Below, one piece after another: positions 47,045 to 56,600 of a stretch of 64,000 bases of DNA. Each line of letters begins with the position of its first letter. The first letter of the stretch is position 1. The stretch is taken from contig NZ_JALJRK010000004.1 of NCBI RefSeq assembly GCF_024519725.1, positions 41,473 to 105,472 of the forward strand, in the 5' to 3' direction. Source of the stretch: Microvirga sp. Mcv34. GTDB lineage: Bacteria; Pseudomonadota; Alphaproteobacteria; Rhizobiales; Beijerinckiaceae. Position numbers and translations under genes: made by a program. Below the pieces are notes generated by a model. That model had not been told where the DNA came from and searched no databases. It saw nothing but the letters and a program-made list of their open reading frames with translations.

Positions 47045-47767
47045 TCACCAGAGATAGAAGAAGGCGAAGATGAAGACCCAGACGAGGTCGACGAAGTGCC
47101 AGTAGAGACCCATGATCTCGACGGATTCATAACGTCCCTTCCGACTCGTGAAGAAGCCGCGCCGCTCATGGTCGAAATCGCCGCGCCAGACCTTCCTGGC
47201 GATGACGAGAAGGAAGATCACGCCGAAGGTCACATGGGTGCCGTGAAAGCCGGTGATCATGAAGAACGACGAGCCGAACTGGGCCGCGCCCCACGGATTG
47301 GTCCAGGGGCGGACGCCTTCGTGGATCAGCTTGGTCCACTCGAAGGCCTGCATGCCGACGAAGGTGGCGCCGAGGAGCGCCGTCGCCAGCATCAGAATGG
47401 CGGTTCTCTTCCTGTCGCGGCGATAGCCGAAATTCACCGCCATCGCCATCGTCCCGCTGCTGCTGATCAGGACGAAGGTCATGATGGCGATCAGGATCAG
47501 GGGAAGAGACGTGCCTCCGATGGTCAGGGCGAAGACCTCGCTCGTGTTGGGCCACGGCACGGTCGTGGACATGCGTGCCGTCATGTAGGAGATCAGGAAG
47601 CAGCTGAAGACGAAGGTATCGCTGAGGAGGAAGATCCACATCATGGCCTTGCCCCAGGACACGTTCCTGAAGGCCTGCCGATCGGAGGAGAAGTCGCTCG
47701 CGATGCTGCGCAGGCCGGAAGTCTCAGCGTCGATCACTCGCAAATCCGTCGCGGCCTGTTCCGCCAT
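47045..47767 (-). CDS. ctaE: Cytochrome c oxidase subunit III
   Basis: A 240-residue membrane protein. It carries the subunit III landmarks GKAMMWIFLLSDTFVFSCFL, FVGMQAFEWTKLIHEG, FFMITGFHGTHVTFGVIFLL and SVEIMGLYWHFVDLVWVFIFAFFYLW. GAGAGGAG precedes the ATG at 47767. A second subunit III-like gene lies just upstream, and subunit IV is 10 bases downstream. Confidence 0.93.
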   Translation of the reverse strand: MAEQAATDLRVIDAETSGLRSIASDFSSDRQAFRNVSWGKAMMWIFLLSDTFVFSCFLISYMTARMSTTVPWPNTSEVFALTIGGTSLPLILIAIMTFVLISSSGTMAMAVNFGYRRDRKRTAILMLATALLGATFVGMQAFEWTKLIHEGVRPWTNPWGAAQFGSSFFMITGFHGTHVTFGVIFLLVIARKVWRGDFDHERRGFFTSRKGRYESVEIMGLYWHFVDLVWVFIFAFFYLW

Positions 47768-47781
47768 GTGCCGCACTCCTC

Positions 47782-48480
47782 TCACGTCAGCCATTGCCGA
47801 CAGATGTCCACGAAGCCGCCCGCCCAACCGGTCAGCACGCTCAGGAAGACCAGCCAGACGAGGAACAGGAAGTGCCAGTACGTGGCGCAGAGCTCCACGG
47901 ACAGGCGCAGCCGCTCCGTTGTCGTTTCGCGCCATGCCTTGTCGGTGGTTCTGCCCAAGGCGACCAGGCCGCCAAGTAGGTGGAGGCCGTGCAGGCCTGT
48001 GAGGATGTAGAAGAACGCATTGGCCGGGTTGGCGGCCAGCGCATAGCCGTCGCCGCTCAACTGTCTCCAGGCCAGAAGCTGGCCGGACAGGAAAGCGAGG
48101 GCCGATATGCCGGCCGCGAGAAGGTATGCTCTCAGTTCCGGCATCTCTCCGCGCTCGGCCGCGCGCTTCGCGCCATGCAGGGCGAGGCTGCTCAGGGCGA
48201 GCATGGTCGTGTTCAGCCAGAGAATGCGCGGCACCGGCAGGTTGCGCCAGTCGGGCAGCTGCATGCGCATGGCATAGGCGCTGATGAACAGCGCGAACAG
48301 GGAGCCGATCACCGCGAGAAGGATGAGGAGCCCGACCCGGTAGGGAGGCGCAGGCGCTTCTTCCGGCAGGGCCCCCTCCGCTCCCTGTTCCAGCCAGGGC
48401 TTCGAGGCCAGCCCTTGCCGCGAAAGCCACCAAGTCCCGATGACGGCAAGCCCGCCCAGGAACAGGAGGATGCTACCCAT
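47782..48480 (-). CDS. Second, divergent subunit III-like protein
   Basis: A 232-residue membrane protein. It has an extra N-terminal helix (MGSILLFLGGLAVIGTWWLS), then a subunit III-like fold with LSGQLLAWRQL, NPANAFFYILTGLHGLHLLGGLVAL and LCATYWHFLFLVWLVFLSVLTGW. It overlaps the end of subunit I by eight bases and precedes the standard subunit III. Two subunit III genes in tandem occur in some oxidase operons. Confidence 0.87.
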   Translation of the reverse strand: MGSILLFLGGLAVIGTWWLSRQGLASKPWLEQGAEGALPEEAPAPPYRVGLLILLAVIGSLFALFISAYAMRMQLPDWRNLPVPRILWLNTTMLALSSLALHGAKRAAERGEMPELRAYLLAAGISALAFLSGQLLAWRQLSGDGYALAANPANAFFYILTGLHGLHLLGGLVALGRTTDKAWRETTTERLRLSVELCATYWHFLFLVWLVFLSVLTGWAGGFVDICRQWLT

Positions 48481-50254
48481 GGGACGCCCCCGGCACGACG
48501 CTGGTGATCCCGGGCTGGTTCTGCGGCAGGAAATCCTGGTCGGCTCCCGGGACGCTGTAATCGTAGGCCCAGCGATAGACCGTCGGGACGGTCTTGCCCC
48601 AATTGCCGTGCGGCGGCGGCGTTTCGGGCGTCTGCCATTCCAGCGTCGTCGCGTGCCATGGATTGCCGCCGGCCAGCCTGCCGTGGCGCAGGCTCCAGAA
48701 GAGATTGAACACGAAGAGCAGCTGCGTCGCGCCGACGACTAGGGCCACGATGGTGATGAAGGCGTTGAGCGTGTGGGCCGAGGGCGGGACGAAGGCCATG
48801 TCGCCGATGTCGTGATACCGGCGCGGGATGCCCATCAATCCGAGATAATGCATCGGGAAGAAGATCGCGTAGGCGCCGAGGAACGTGACCCAGAAATGGA
48901 TTCTGCCGAGCGTCTCGTTCAGCATGCGCCCGGTCACCTTCGGATACCAGTGATAGATCGCCCCGAAGATCACGAGGATCGGCGCCACGCCCATGACCAT
49001 GTGGAAATGCGCCACGACGAACATCGTGTCGGAGAGCGGAACGTCCACCACCACGTTGCCGAGGAACAGTCCCGTGAGGCCGCCGTTCACGAAAGTGACG
49101 ATGAACGCGAGGGCGAACAGCATGGGCAGGGTCAGGTGGATGTTGCCGCGCCAGAGGGTCAGGATCCAATTATAGACCTTGATCGCCGTCGGAACGGCGA
49201 TGATCAGCGTCGTGGTGGCGAAGAAGAAACCAAAGTATGGATTCATTCCGCTCACATACATGTGGTGGGCCCAGACCACGAAGCTGAGTGCCCCGATGGC
49301 GAGCAGGGCCCAGACCATCATGCGGTAGCCGAAGATGTTGCGCCGCGCGTGGGTGCTGATCAGGTCCGACACGATGCCGAAAGCGGGCAGGGCGACGATG
49401 TAGACCTCCGGGTGGCCGAAAAACCAGAACAGGTGCTGGAAGAGCAGGGGGGAACCACCGTTGCGGTCCAGCGGCTGGCCCATCTCGACGATGGCGGGCA
49501 CGAAGAAGCTCGTTCCGAAGATCCGGTCGAAGAGCATCATCACGGCGCCGACGAACAGGGCCGGGAAGGCGAGCAGCGCCATGAAGCTCGCCGTGAAGAT
49601 CCCCCAGACGGTGAGCGGCATGCGCATCAGCGTCATGCCGCGCGCGCGCGCCTGCAGCACCGTCACCACGTAGTTCAGGCCGCCCATGGTGAAGCCGATG
49701 ATGAAGATGATCAGGGAGGAGAGCATCAGGATGATGCCCCAATCCTGCCCGCCAGGCGTGCCCGACAGTATGGCCTGCGGTGGATAGAGGGTCCAGCCGG
49801 CGCCGGTGGGGCCGCCCGGTGCGAAGAAGCTCGCGACGAGCACCAGCACGGCCAGGAAATAGACCCAGAAGCTCAGCATGTTGACATAGGGAAAGACCAT
49901 GTCGCGCGCGCCGATCATCAAGGGAATGAGGTAGTTGCCGAACCCGCCGAGAAAGAGGGCGGTCAGGACATAGACCACCATCATCATGCCGTGCATGGTG
50001 ATGAACTGGTAATAGGCACTGGCGTCGATGAAGGCGAAGACGCCCGGAAAGCCGAGCTGGAGCCGCATCAGCCACGACAGCACGAGGGCGATGAGCCCGA
50101 CCGAGAGTGCGACGAACGCGTACTGGATCGCGATGACCTTCGCATCCTGGCTGAAGACGTATTTCGTCACCCAGCTGTGAGGATGGTAGAGCTCGACATC
50201 GTCGAGATCGGAGGGTGCGACCGCGCCGGCCGGACCAAGTGGGACATCAACCAT
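48473..50254 (-). CDS. ctaD: Cytochrome c oxidase subunit I (aa3 type)
   Basis: A 593-residue catalytic subunit. His88 (TMHGMMMV) and His416/418 (HFH) bind the haems; His281 with the crosslinked Tyr285 (GHPEVYI) and His330/331 bind CuB. Unlike the fused subunit I at 30 kb, it has the full D-channel set (GFGNYLIPLMIGARDMVFPYVN) and the K-channel Lys359 (AVPTAIKVYNW). It is an ordinary A-type enzyme and follows the subunit II gene. Confidence 0.95.
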   Translation of the reverse strand: MVDVPLGPAGAVAPSDLDDVELYHPHSWVTKYVFSQDAKVIAIQYAFVALSVGLIALVLSWLMRLQLGFPGVFAFIDASAYYQFITMHGMMMVVYVLTALFLGGFGNYLIPLMIGARDMVFPYVNMLSFWVYFLAVLVLVASFFAPGGPTGAGWTLYPPQAILSGTPGGQDWGIILMLSSLIIFIIGFTMGGLNYVVTVLQARARGMTLMRMPLTVWGIFTASFMALLAFPALFVGAVMMLFDRIFGTSFFVPAIVEMGQPLDRNGGSPLLFQHLFWFFGHPEVYIVALPAFGIVSDLISTHARRNIFGYRMMVWALLAIGALSFVVWAHHMYVSGMNPYFGFFFATTTLIIAVPTAIKVYNWILTLWRGNIHLTLPMLFALAFIVTFVNGGLTGLFLGNVVVDVPLSDTMFVVAHFHMVMGVAPILVIFGAIYHWYPKVTGRMLNETLGRIHFWVTFLGAYAIFFPMHYLGLMGIPRRYHDIGDMAFVPPSAHTLNAFITIVALVVGATQLLFVFNLFWSLRHGRLAGGNPWHATTLEWQTPETPPPHGNWGKTVPTVYRWAYDYSVPGADQDFLPQNQPGITSVVPGASHG

Positions 50255-50290
50255 CAGGAGTCTCTCCCCGGCTGTTTCCGCTTTATCCCT

Positions 50291-51106
50291 TCAGTCAGAC
50301 TGGCTCCCCGCAGGCGAGAGGCGCGCGAAGCTTCGCGCGGCCTGATGCTGCAACCATGCCTGATAATCGCTCTGCTCCTGGATCACGAGCGTTCCGCGCA
50401 TCTGCGGATGACCGACGCCGCAGAGCTCCGCGCAGAGAATGTCGAAGCTTCCCGTCCGCGTGGGCGTGAACCAGATGTAGGAGACCTGGCCCGGCACCAG
50501 ATCCATCTTGGCCCGCAGCTCCGGCACGTAGAAATCGTGGATGACGTCGACGGAACGCAGCAGCGCCTTGACGGGCTTGCCGACCGGCAGGTGCAGTTCG
50601 CCGCCTTCAATGACGACGTCATCCTGCGATTTCGGATCGTCCTTGTTGATCCCGAGCGGATTGTCGGGGCTGATCAGGCGGGCGTCGGACGTGGCGAGCT
50701 TTCCGTCAGGCCCCGGCAGCCGGAAGCTCCATTGCCATTGCTGACCCACGACCTCGATGTCGGTCGCATCCTCCGGAACCGTGATGAACTGCCGCCACAC
50801 GAACAGACCGGGAGCCAGCATGGCGGCGACTCCGACCGCCGTGACGAGGGTCAGCCACCATTCGAGCCTTTTGTTCTCCGGTTCGTAATGGGCCTGTCGA
50901 CCGGCCTGATGGCGGAAGCGATAAACGCAATAGGCCATGAACAGGACGACGGCGACGAAGACCGCGCCGGTGATCCAGAAGGTGATGATGATCGTGTTGT
51001 CGATATAGCGCCAGTTCGAAGCAATCGGGGTCCACCACCAAGGGCTGACGAGGTGGAAGAGCACCGAGCCGACCGCGATCAGAACCAAGACGAGCGCTAC
51101 AGCCAT
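50291..51106 (-). CDS. ctaC: Cytochrome c oxidase subunit II
   Basis: A 271-residue protein with two N-terminal helices and the CuA site: VIHDFYVPELRAKMDLVPGQ and CAELCGVGHPQM (two Cys, Glu, His, Met). There is no cytochrome c tail, in contrast to the caa3 subunit II at 29 kb. The N-terminus has no clear cleavable signal. It is the first gene of the II-I-III'-III-IV operon. Confidence 0.93.
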   Translation of the reverse strand: MAVALVLVLIAVGSVLFHLVSPWWWTPIASNWRYIDNTIIITFWITGAVFVAVVLFMAYCVYRFRHQAGRQAHYEPENKRLEWWLTLVTAVGVAAMLAPGLFVWRQFITVPEDATDIEVVGQQWQWSFRLPGPDGKLATSDARLISPDNPLGINKDDPKSQDDVVIEGGELHLPVGKPVKALLRSVDVIHDFYVPELRAKMDLVPGQVSYIWFTPTRTGSFDILCAELCGVGHPQMRGTLVIQEQSDYQAWLQHQAARSFARLSPAGSQSD

Positions 51107-51717
51107 TCCTGACCCATCCTTGCCGTGAGAGGCCTCGGATTTGAAGCAGAAGGCGATGACTCTTGTACGCCATTACATCAATTTCGGCTGAGTAATTCGC
51201 GAAGGAACTTCAACCGAGACGAGGATGCAGGCCATGCCGGCTTGCCGTCGTGTACTCTACATGAGAGCAACTTGGTCTGAGCCAGTATAGGAAGTGAAAA
51301 CTACACCCGGTGGCCCGACAGGTCAATGAGCCTTGGCTATCCGCCCGCTGTTATGCATAGATTAACCCTGCCTCGGCAGGGCGGCAGAAAGGTTCTCATT
51401 TTCGCCACATTTGGCACAGGTGAGAAATCGACAGTCGAGCCGGGTCTGGGCGCACTACAATCTCACGGCCTTGCTGTCGCGATACGCAAGGAAGGCTTCT
51501 CATCCTCGAAGCCGGATTCCTTCTATTGACAGTATATTTTCCTCGTCCTTCCCTGTGATCTTCGGTCAACTGTCCGTCAAAATCGCACGGCCAGGGTTTT
51601 TCCGCTAGGGAAACTGTGGTTAGGTGCCTCTCGACAAAACGAGCCGATCAGGATCCCGTCCGCTGACGGGCGAGATCGGTGCGACCAAGAACGATGATCT
51701 GTTTGGCCAGGGAGACC
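51107..51717. other. Intergenic region between the oxidase operon and tamA
   Basis: About 610 bases of lower GC than the genes, in a divergent arrangement, so promoters for both sides are expected. A CCCTGCCTCGGCAGGG hairpin (about 51367-51382) and a TTGACA at 51526 are visible; no clear -10 is paired with the latter. Short open frames here have no ribosome sites or recognisable residues. I see no gene. Confidence 0.4.
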
Positions 51718-53697
51718 ATGCTTCACGTGCGAGGGCTGCGTAACAACCGACGGATCGTGTTTCCCGTCGTGGTCGGTGTTCTGTTGAGTGGAATGCCGCT
51801 CGCGCCCGCCGTTGCTCTCGATCTCTTCGGATGGCTTCGTGGGGATGGCAACGCGCCACCGCCCCCGAGCCCGCAGGCCCTGCCGTATTCCCTCGATATC
51901 GTCGTGAGCGGGGACAACAGCGATCTCAAGCAGGTGCTGAAGGACGCCTCGACCCTTCAAAGCCTGCAATCGGATCCGCCGCCCGACGCCGCGGCGCTGG
52001 CCAGCCGTGCCGAGGCCGACCTCCCTCGCCTGATCGATGCGCTTTGGGGTGCCGGCTATTACAACGCCCGCGTCACGATCAACGTGGCGGGCGTCCCCAT
52101 GGTCCTGCAGGCCTCCCGCAGGGATGCCGCAACCCGCGCGGCCGCAGGCTATCTCGCACGCGCGCTCGTGCCCGTTCAGATCGTCGCTGATCCGGGTACG
52201 CAATTCGCCCTGAGGGACGTCGAGGTCCTGGACGCCAGGACAGGGCGTCCGTTCCCGCCCGCGGAACTTCCGCCTCGCATCGTGCAGATCAAGCCCGGAG
52301 ACCCGGCGCGGTCCGCCGACATCGTCGCCGCCGAGGTGCGTATCGTCGATCACTTCCGGTCCCGGTCTCACCCCTTCGCCAAGATCCGGCGGCAGGATCC
52401 CGTCGTCATCCATCCAGCGCAGGCCATGGACGTGAGCCTGAGCGTCGATCCCGGGCCTCAGGCGGGCATCGGGGCGATTTCGCTTCATGGTGCGGAGAAC
52501 GTCGACCCGGCCGTGGTGCGTTCCTTCATCTACACGGAGCCGGGTGATCCTTATTCGCCTGCGGAACTCGCTTCCATGCGCAAGTCGATCTCGCAGATCG
52601 AGGCGCTGTCTTCGGTGCGCATCCGCGAGGGCGAGGCCCTGGATGCTTACGGCAACCTCCCTCTCTTCGTGGAATTGACCGAGCGCCCGCCACGCGTCAT
52701 CGGAGCCTCGGTGCAATATTCAACGACCGACGGGCCGGCGGTGCGGGCCTATTGGGCTCACCGGAACCTGTTCGGCGGCGCCGAGCGGCTGCGGCTCGAA
52801 GGCAGCGTCTTCTATCTCACCGAGGATGGCGGCCAACCCGACCGGAGCCAGGATTTTTCCTGGGACAATCTCGGCGGGCGCTTCCGTGCCAGCTTCCTGA
52901 AGCCCGCCCTATGGGGAACCCGCAACGACTGGCTGGTCGACGGGCTCGTCGAGCGCGACAGGACGGAGGGCTATACGGCCCGTCTCGCGAATGCGAGCAC
53001 CGGCATCCGCCACCGCTTCAGCGAAACCTTCTCGATCCAGGGCGGCATCGAATACGAGAAGGGACAGGCCACCGACATTCTCGGCCAGATCGACTACACC
53101 CTTGTCGGCCTGCCAGTCTCCCTCAGTTACGACTCGACCGACAACCCCCTCAACCCCACCAAGGGCATGAGGGTGATCGCCTCCGTGGCACCTTACCCGG
53201 AGTTCCTCGGCTCGTCGGTGCCCATGACAGTCGCGAGAGGAACCGCCTCGGCCTATTTCTCCCTCGACGAGGAGGCCCGCTACATTCTCGCCGGCCGCAT
53301 CGGCCTCGGCTCCATCGTTGGCGCGGATCTCGATGAAATTCCCGCCAATCGCCGCTTCTACGCGGGCGGCGGCGGTTCGGTGCGCGGCTACCGCTACCGC
53401 TCGCTGAGCCCGACCGTCCTGGGCGACCCGATCGGCGGCCGAAGCCTGCTCGAGGCCTCGCTCGAGGCGCGCATCAAGATCACCAACACCATCGGCATCG
53501 TGCCGTTCGTGGATGCGGGAACGGCCTTCGACTCGAGCTTCCCGAACTTCGACGAGACCATCCGCGTCGGTGCGGGCCTCGGCCTGCGCTACTACACGGC
53601 CGTTGGGCCCATCCGCCTGGACGTCGCGATCCCGGTCAATCCGGGTCCGGGCGATCCGTCCTACGCCATCTACGTCGGAATTGGGCAGGCCTTCTGA
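51718..53697 (+). CDS. tamA: Translocation and assembly module outer-membrane protein TamA
   Basis: A 659-residue Omp85-family protein. The signal region is followed by POTRA-like domains (residues ~60-330, e.g. DIVVSGDNSDLKQVLKDAS and PGPQAGIGAISLHGAENVDP). The C-terminal 16-stranded barrel includes YDSTDNPLNPTKGMR and GGGGSVRGYRYRSLSP, the barrel lid-lock motif. ATG 51718 has AGGGAGA upstream. The stop shares a base with the tamB start. Confidence 0.93.
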   Translation: MLHVRGLRNNRRIVFPVVVGVLLSGMPLAPAVALDLFGWLRGDGNAPPPPSPQALPYSLDIVVSGDNSDLKQVLKDASTLQSLQSDPPPDAAALASRAEADLPRLIDALWGAGYYNARVTINVAGVPMVLQASRRDAATRAAAGYLARALVPVQIVADPGTQFALRDVEVLDARTGRPFPPAELPPRIVQIKPGDPARSADIVAAEVRIVDHFRSRSHPFAKIRRQDPVVIHPAQAMDVSLSVDPGPQAGIGAISLHGAENVDPAVVRSFIYTEPGDPYSPAELASMRKSISQIEALSSVRIREGEALDAYGNLPLFVELTERPPRVIGASVQYSTTDGPAVRAYWAHRNLFGGAERLRLEGSVFYLTEDGGQPDRSQDFSWDNLGGRFRASFLKPALWGTRNDWLVDGLVERDRTEGYTARLANASTGIRHRFSETFSIQGGIEYEKGQATDILGQIDYTLVGLPVSLSYDSTDNPLNPTKGMRVIASVAPYPEFLGSSVPMTVARGTASAYFSLDEEARYILAGRIGLGSIVGADLDEIPANRRFYAGGGGSVRGYRYRSLSPTVLGDPIGGRSLLEASLEARIKITNTIGIVPFVDAGTAFDSSFPNFDETIRVGAGLGLRYYTAVGPIRLDVAIPVNPGPGDPSYAIYVGIGQAF

Positions 53698-56600
53698 TGT
53701 TCAAGCCAATCCGCTCCCTCACCCTCATGTCCGTCGTGCTCCTGGCCGTCGCGGCCTTCTGGCTGGCGAGCGACCGTCCGAGCCAAGCTCAGAGTGATCA
53801 GGGCATCCTGGCGAGCCTGATCTCGCGTCTTCTCTCGACGCCGACCACCCGCGTCACCATCGGCAGCATCGAGGGGGCTCTGACATCGGACGCGGTGATC
53901 CGGGATATCCGCATCGCGGACCGGGACGGCGTGTGGCTCAACCTTGATCGCGCCCGGCTGGTCTGGAGCCGCACGGCGCTGCTGCGCGGGCGCCTGCAGG
54001 TCGATGAGCTCACCATCGACAAATTGCAGATCGCGCGCAGGCCGCTGCCTGCCGAGGAGGATGCGCCGGTCTCCGACGAGCCGGTCCTGCCCGAACTGCC
54101 GGTCAAGGTCGTCGTGGACCGCTTCGCCCTGCAGGAACTCGCTCTCGGCCAGCCGGTGCTCGGCACGGAGGCGCGGCTTTCGGCGGCGGGTTCGGCGCAA
54201 CTGGGTGATCCGTCCGAAGGACTCGACCTGAACTTCCAGGCGCAGCGCCTCGATGCTCCCGGCAAGCTTTCGATCGATCTCACCTATGTGCCGCAGACGA
54301 AAAGGCTCGCCCTCGACCTTACGCACCAGGAGCCCGCGGGCGGCATCGCGGCCCGGCTGATGGATCTGCCCGGCCTCCCGCCCGTCGACCTGAAGCTCAC
54401 CGGCCAGGGACCCATGAGCGATTTCTCGGCCCGGCTCGATTTCACCGCCGGCCCGACCATCGGCGCCGCCGGGACGGCAACCGTGCGGCGCGCCGCGGCC
54501 GCCTATGACGTGAACCTGGATCTAGCGGCCCGTATCGAAGGGCTGCTGCCCGCGCCGGCCGCTCCTGTCTTCAGCGGCACCACCCAGCTCGTCGGCAATG
54601 TAACTGTAGGCGACGACAGTAGCCTGCGGTTACAGCCGGTGCGCATCACGTCGAATGTGGCACGCTTCGACATGACGGGAACCGTCAGCTCCGGCCAGGT
54701 GCTCGATCTCACCCTGAATGCCCGCGCCCTTCCGACCGATGGTACGAAAACGCGCGCCCGGGAAGCGGAGATCGCCCGGTTCAATTTCGACGGCACGGTG
54801 CAGGGGCCGTTGACGGCGCCGCGCATCAACGGCTCGCTCGATGCCGCCGAGATCCGGCTGCCGGAGGGCTCCCTGGACACGCTGACGGCGCGCGTGGCCA
54901 TGAACCCAGCGGACGGCGCCACCCCGCCCAGCCAGTTCTCCTTCGCCATCGACGCCAACGCAGCGGGAATCCGGCCCGTCGATCGAGCGCTCGCCCGGGC
55001 GGTCGGGACTACGCTCTCGATCACGTCTCGGGGATCCTTCGGTCTCGACGGCATCGCCAATGTGGAGACGGCTCGCATTGAGACATCCACCGCGCAGGCG
55101 AGTTTCACCGGACGCGTGGGCGCCACCGTTCTCGACGGCACGCTCGATGCCCGCATTCCGGCGCTGGCGTCCTTCTCCGGCCTTGCGGGCAGGCCCCTGC
55201 AAGGTTCCGCGACCCTGACGGCGCAATTGTCCGGCAATCCGCGCCGCTACGACATGGCGGCGGTGATCGATGCCCGTTTGCGGGAACTCTCGACCGGAAC
55301 ACCGGCGGTAGACGGCCTCCTCGGGCGCAGCGTCACGGCGGCGGGCACCCTGCGGCGCATCCCCAATGGTTATGCGTTCGAGAATTTCCGTGTGGACGGC
55401 GCCCATCTCGACGCCCGCATCGACGGGCGGGCCACCCAATTCGCGGCCGATCTCGGCCTCGACATCACCATCGACGAGTTGAGGCGCGTCGATCCGCGCA
55501 TCGCCGGAGGTCGGGCGAACGTCACGGCCCGTCTGGGCGGCTCCCTCGAAAAGCCGGACGTGAAGGGCGTGGCGACGCTCACCGACGTGCGGGCGCTCAA
55601 CCGCTCCATCCCTCGACTCGCGATCAATCTCGATGCTAAGGACGTCACGGGAGCGCTCGACGCGGCGCTGGCCCTCGACGGACAGGTGGACGGAAAGCCC
55701 GCGACCGGCTCTCTCCATCTCGCCAGACCCGCGGATGGCGGGTGGCTCCTGGATCGGCTCGCCCTCGATATCGGGTCGGTGGCGTTGAAGGGCGATCTCC
55801 GTCTCGACGCCAACCAGCTGGCGCAGGGTGAGATTTCCCTGTCGGGCAGCCATTTCGACGATCTCTCGCCGCTCGTGCTCACCAAGCTCGATGGCGCGCT
55901 CGACGCGGTCGTCTCGCTGAGCGTCCGTGACGGTGGCCAGGATGTGCGCATCACCGCCAGGGGCGCGCGCTTCAGCGTGTCGGATATTTCGGTGCGGGAC
56001 TTCGATGCGAGGCTGACCCTCCAAGACCTCTACCGCCGCCCGATGATTGACGGCAACGTCTCCGCCGAATCGCTGACCGCCGCGGGGCAGACCTACAGAA
56101 CCGTGCGCTTCGTGGCCAACGGCACGCCTGCCGCGTCGCAATTCACTGCCTCCGCGGTGGGGCAGGGCTTCAATCTCGATGCGCAGGGACGGGTCGTTCC
56201 GGGCGATACGACGCGGATCGAGCTTGCCAGCTTCACGGCCCGCCGCGGCAACCGCCGCCTGGCCCTGGCGCAGCCCACAGCCATCACGCTGCGGAATGGC
56301 GCCGTCACTCTGTCCAATCTCGCGATCGCGGCGGACCAGGGGCGGATCACCGTCAACGGCACCGTCGCCGACAGGCTCGATCTCACCGTTGATGTGCGCA
56401 GCCTGCCGCTCCAAGCGGCCGACATCGTGGCGCCCAATCTCGGTCTCGCCGGCACGGTCAATGGAAATGCGACCATTGGCGGAACGGTGGCAAACCCGAC
56501 CGGCAACTACCGCGTCGCGGTCTCAGGGCTTGCCACAGCAGAGACCCGACGGGCGGGCCTGCCCGCGCTCACCATCGACGCGCAGGGACGCCTGGCCGAC

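Noticed and set aside
48773..51112. 779-codon plus-strand frame across the second oxidase genes
   Set aside because: It spans two real genes on the other strand and contains no recognisable domain.
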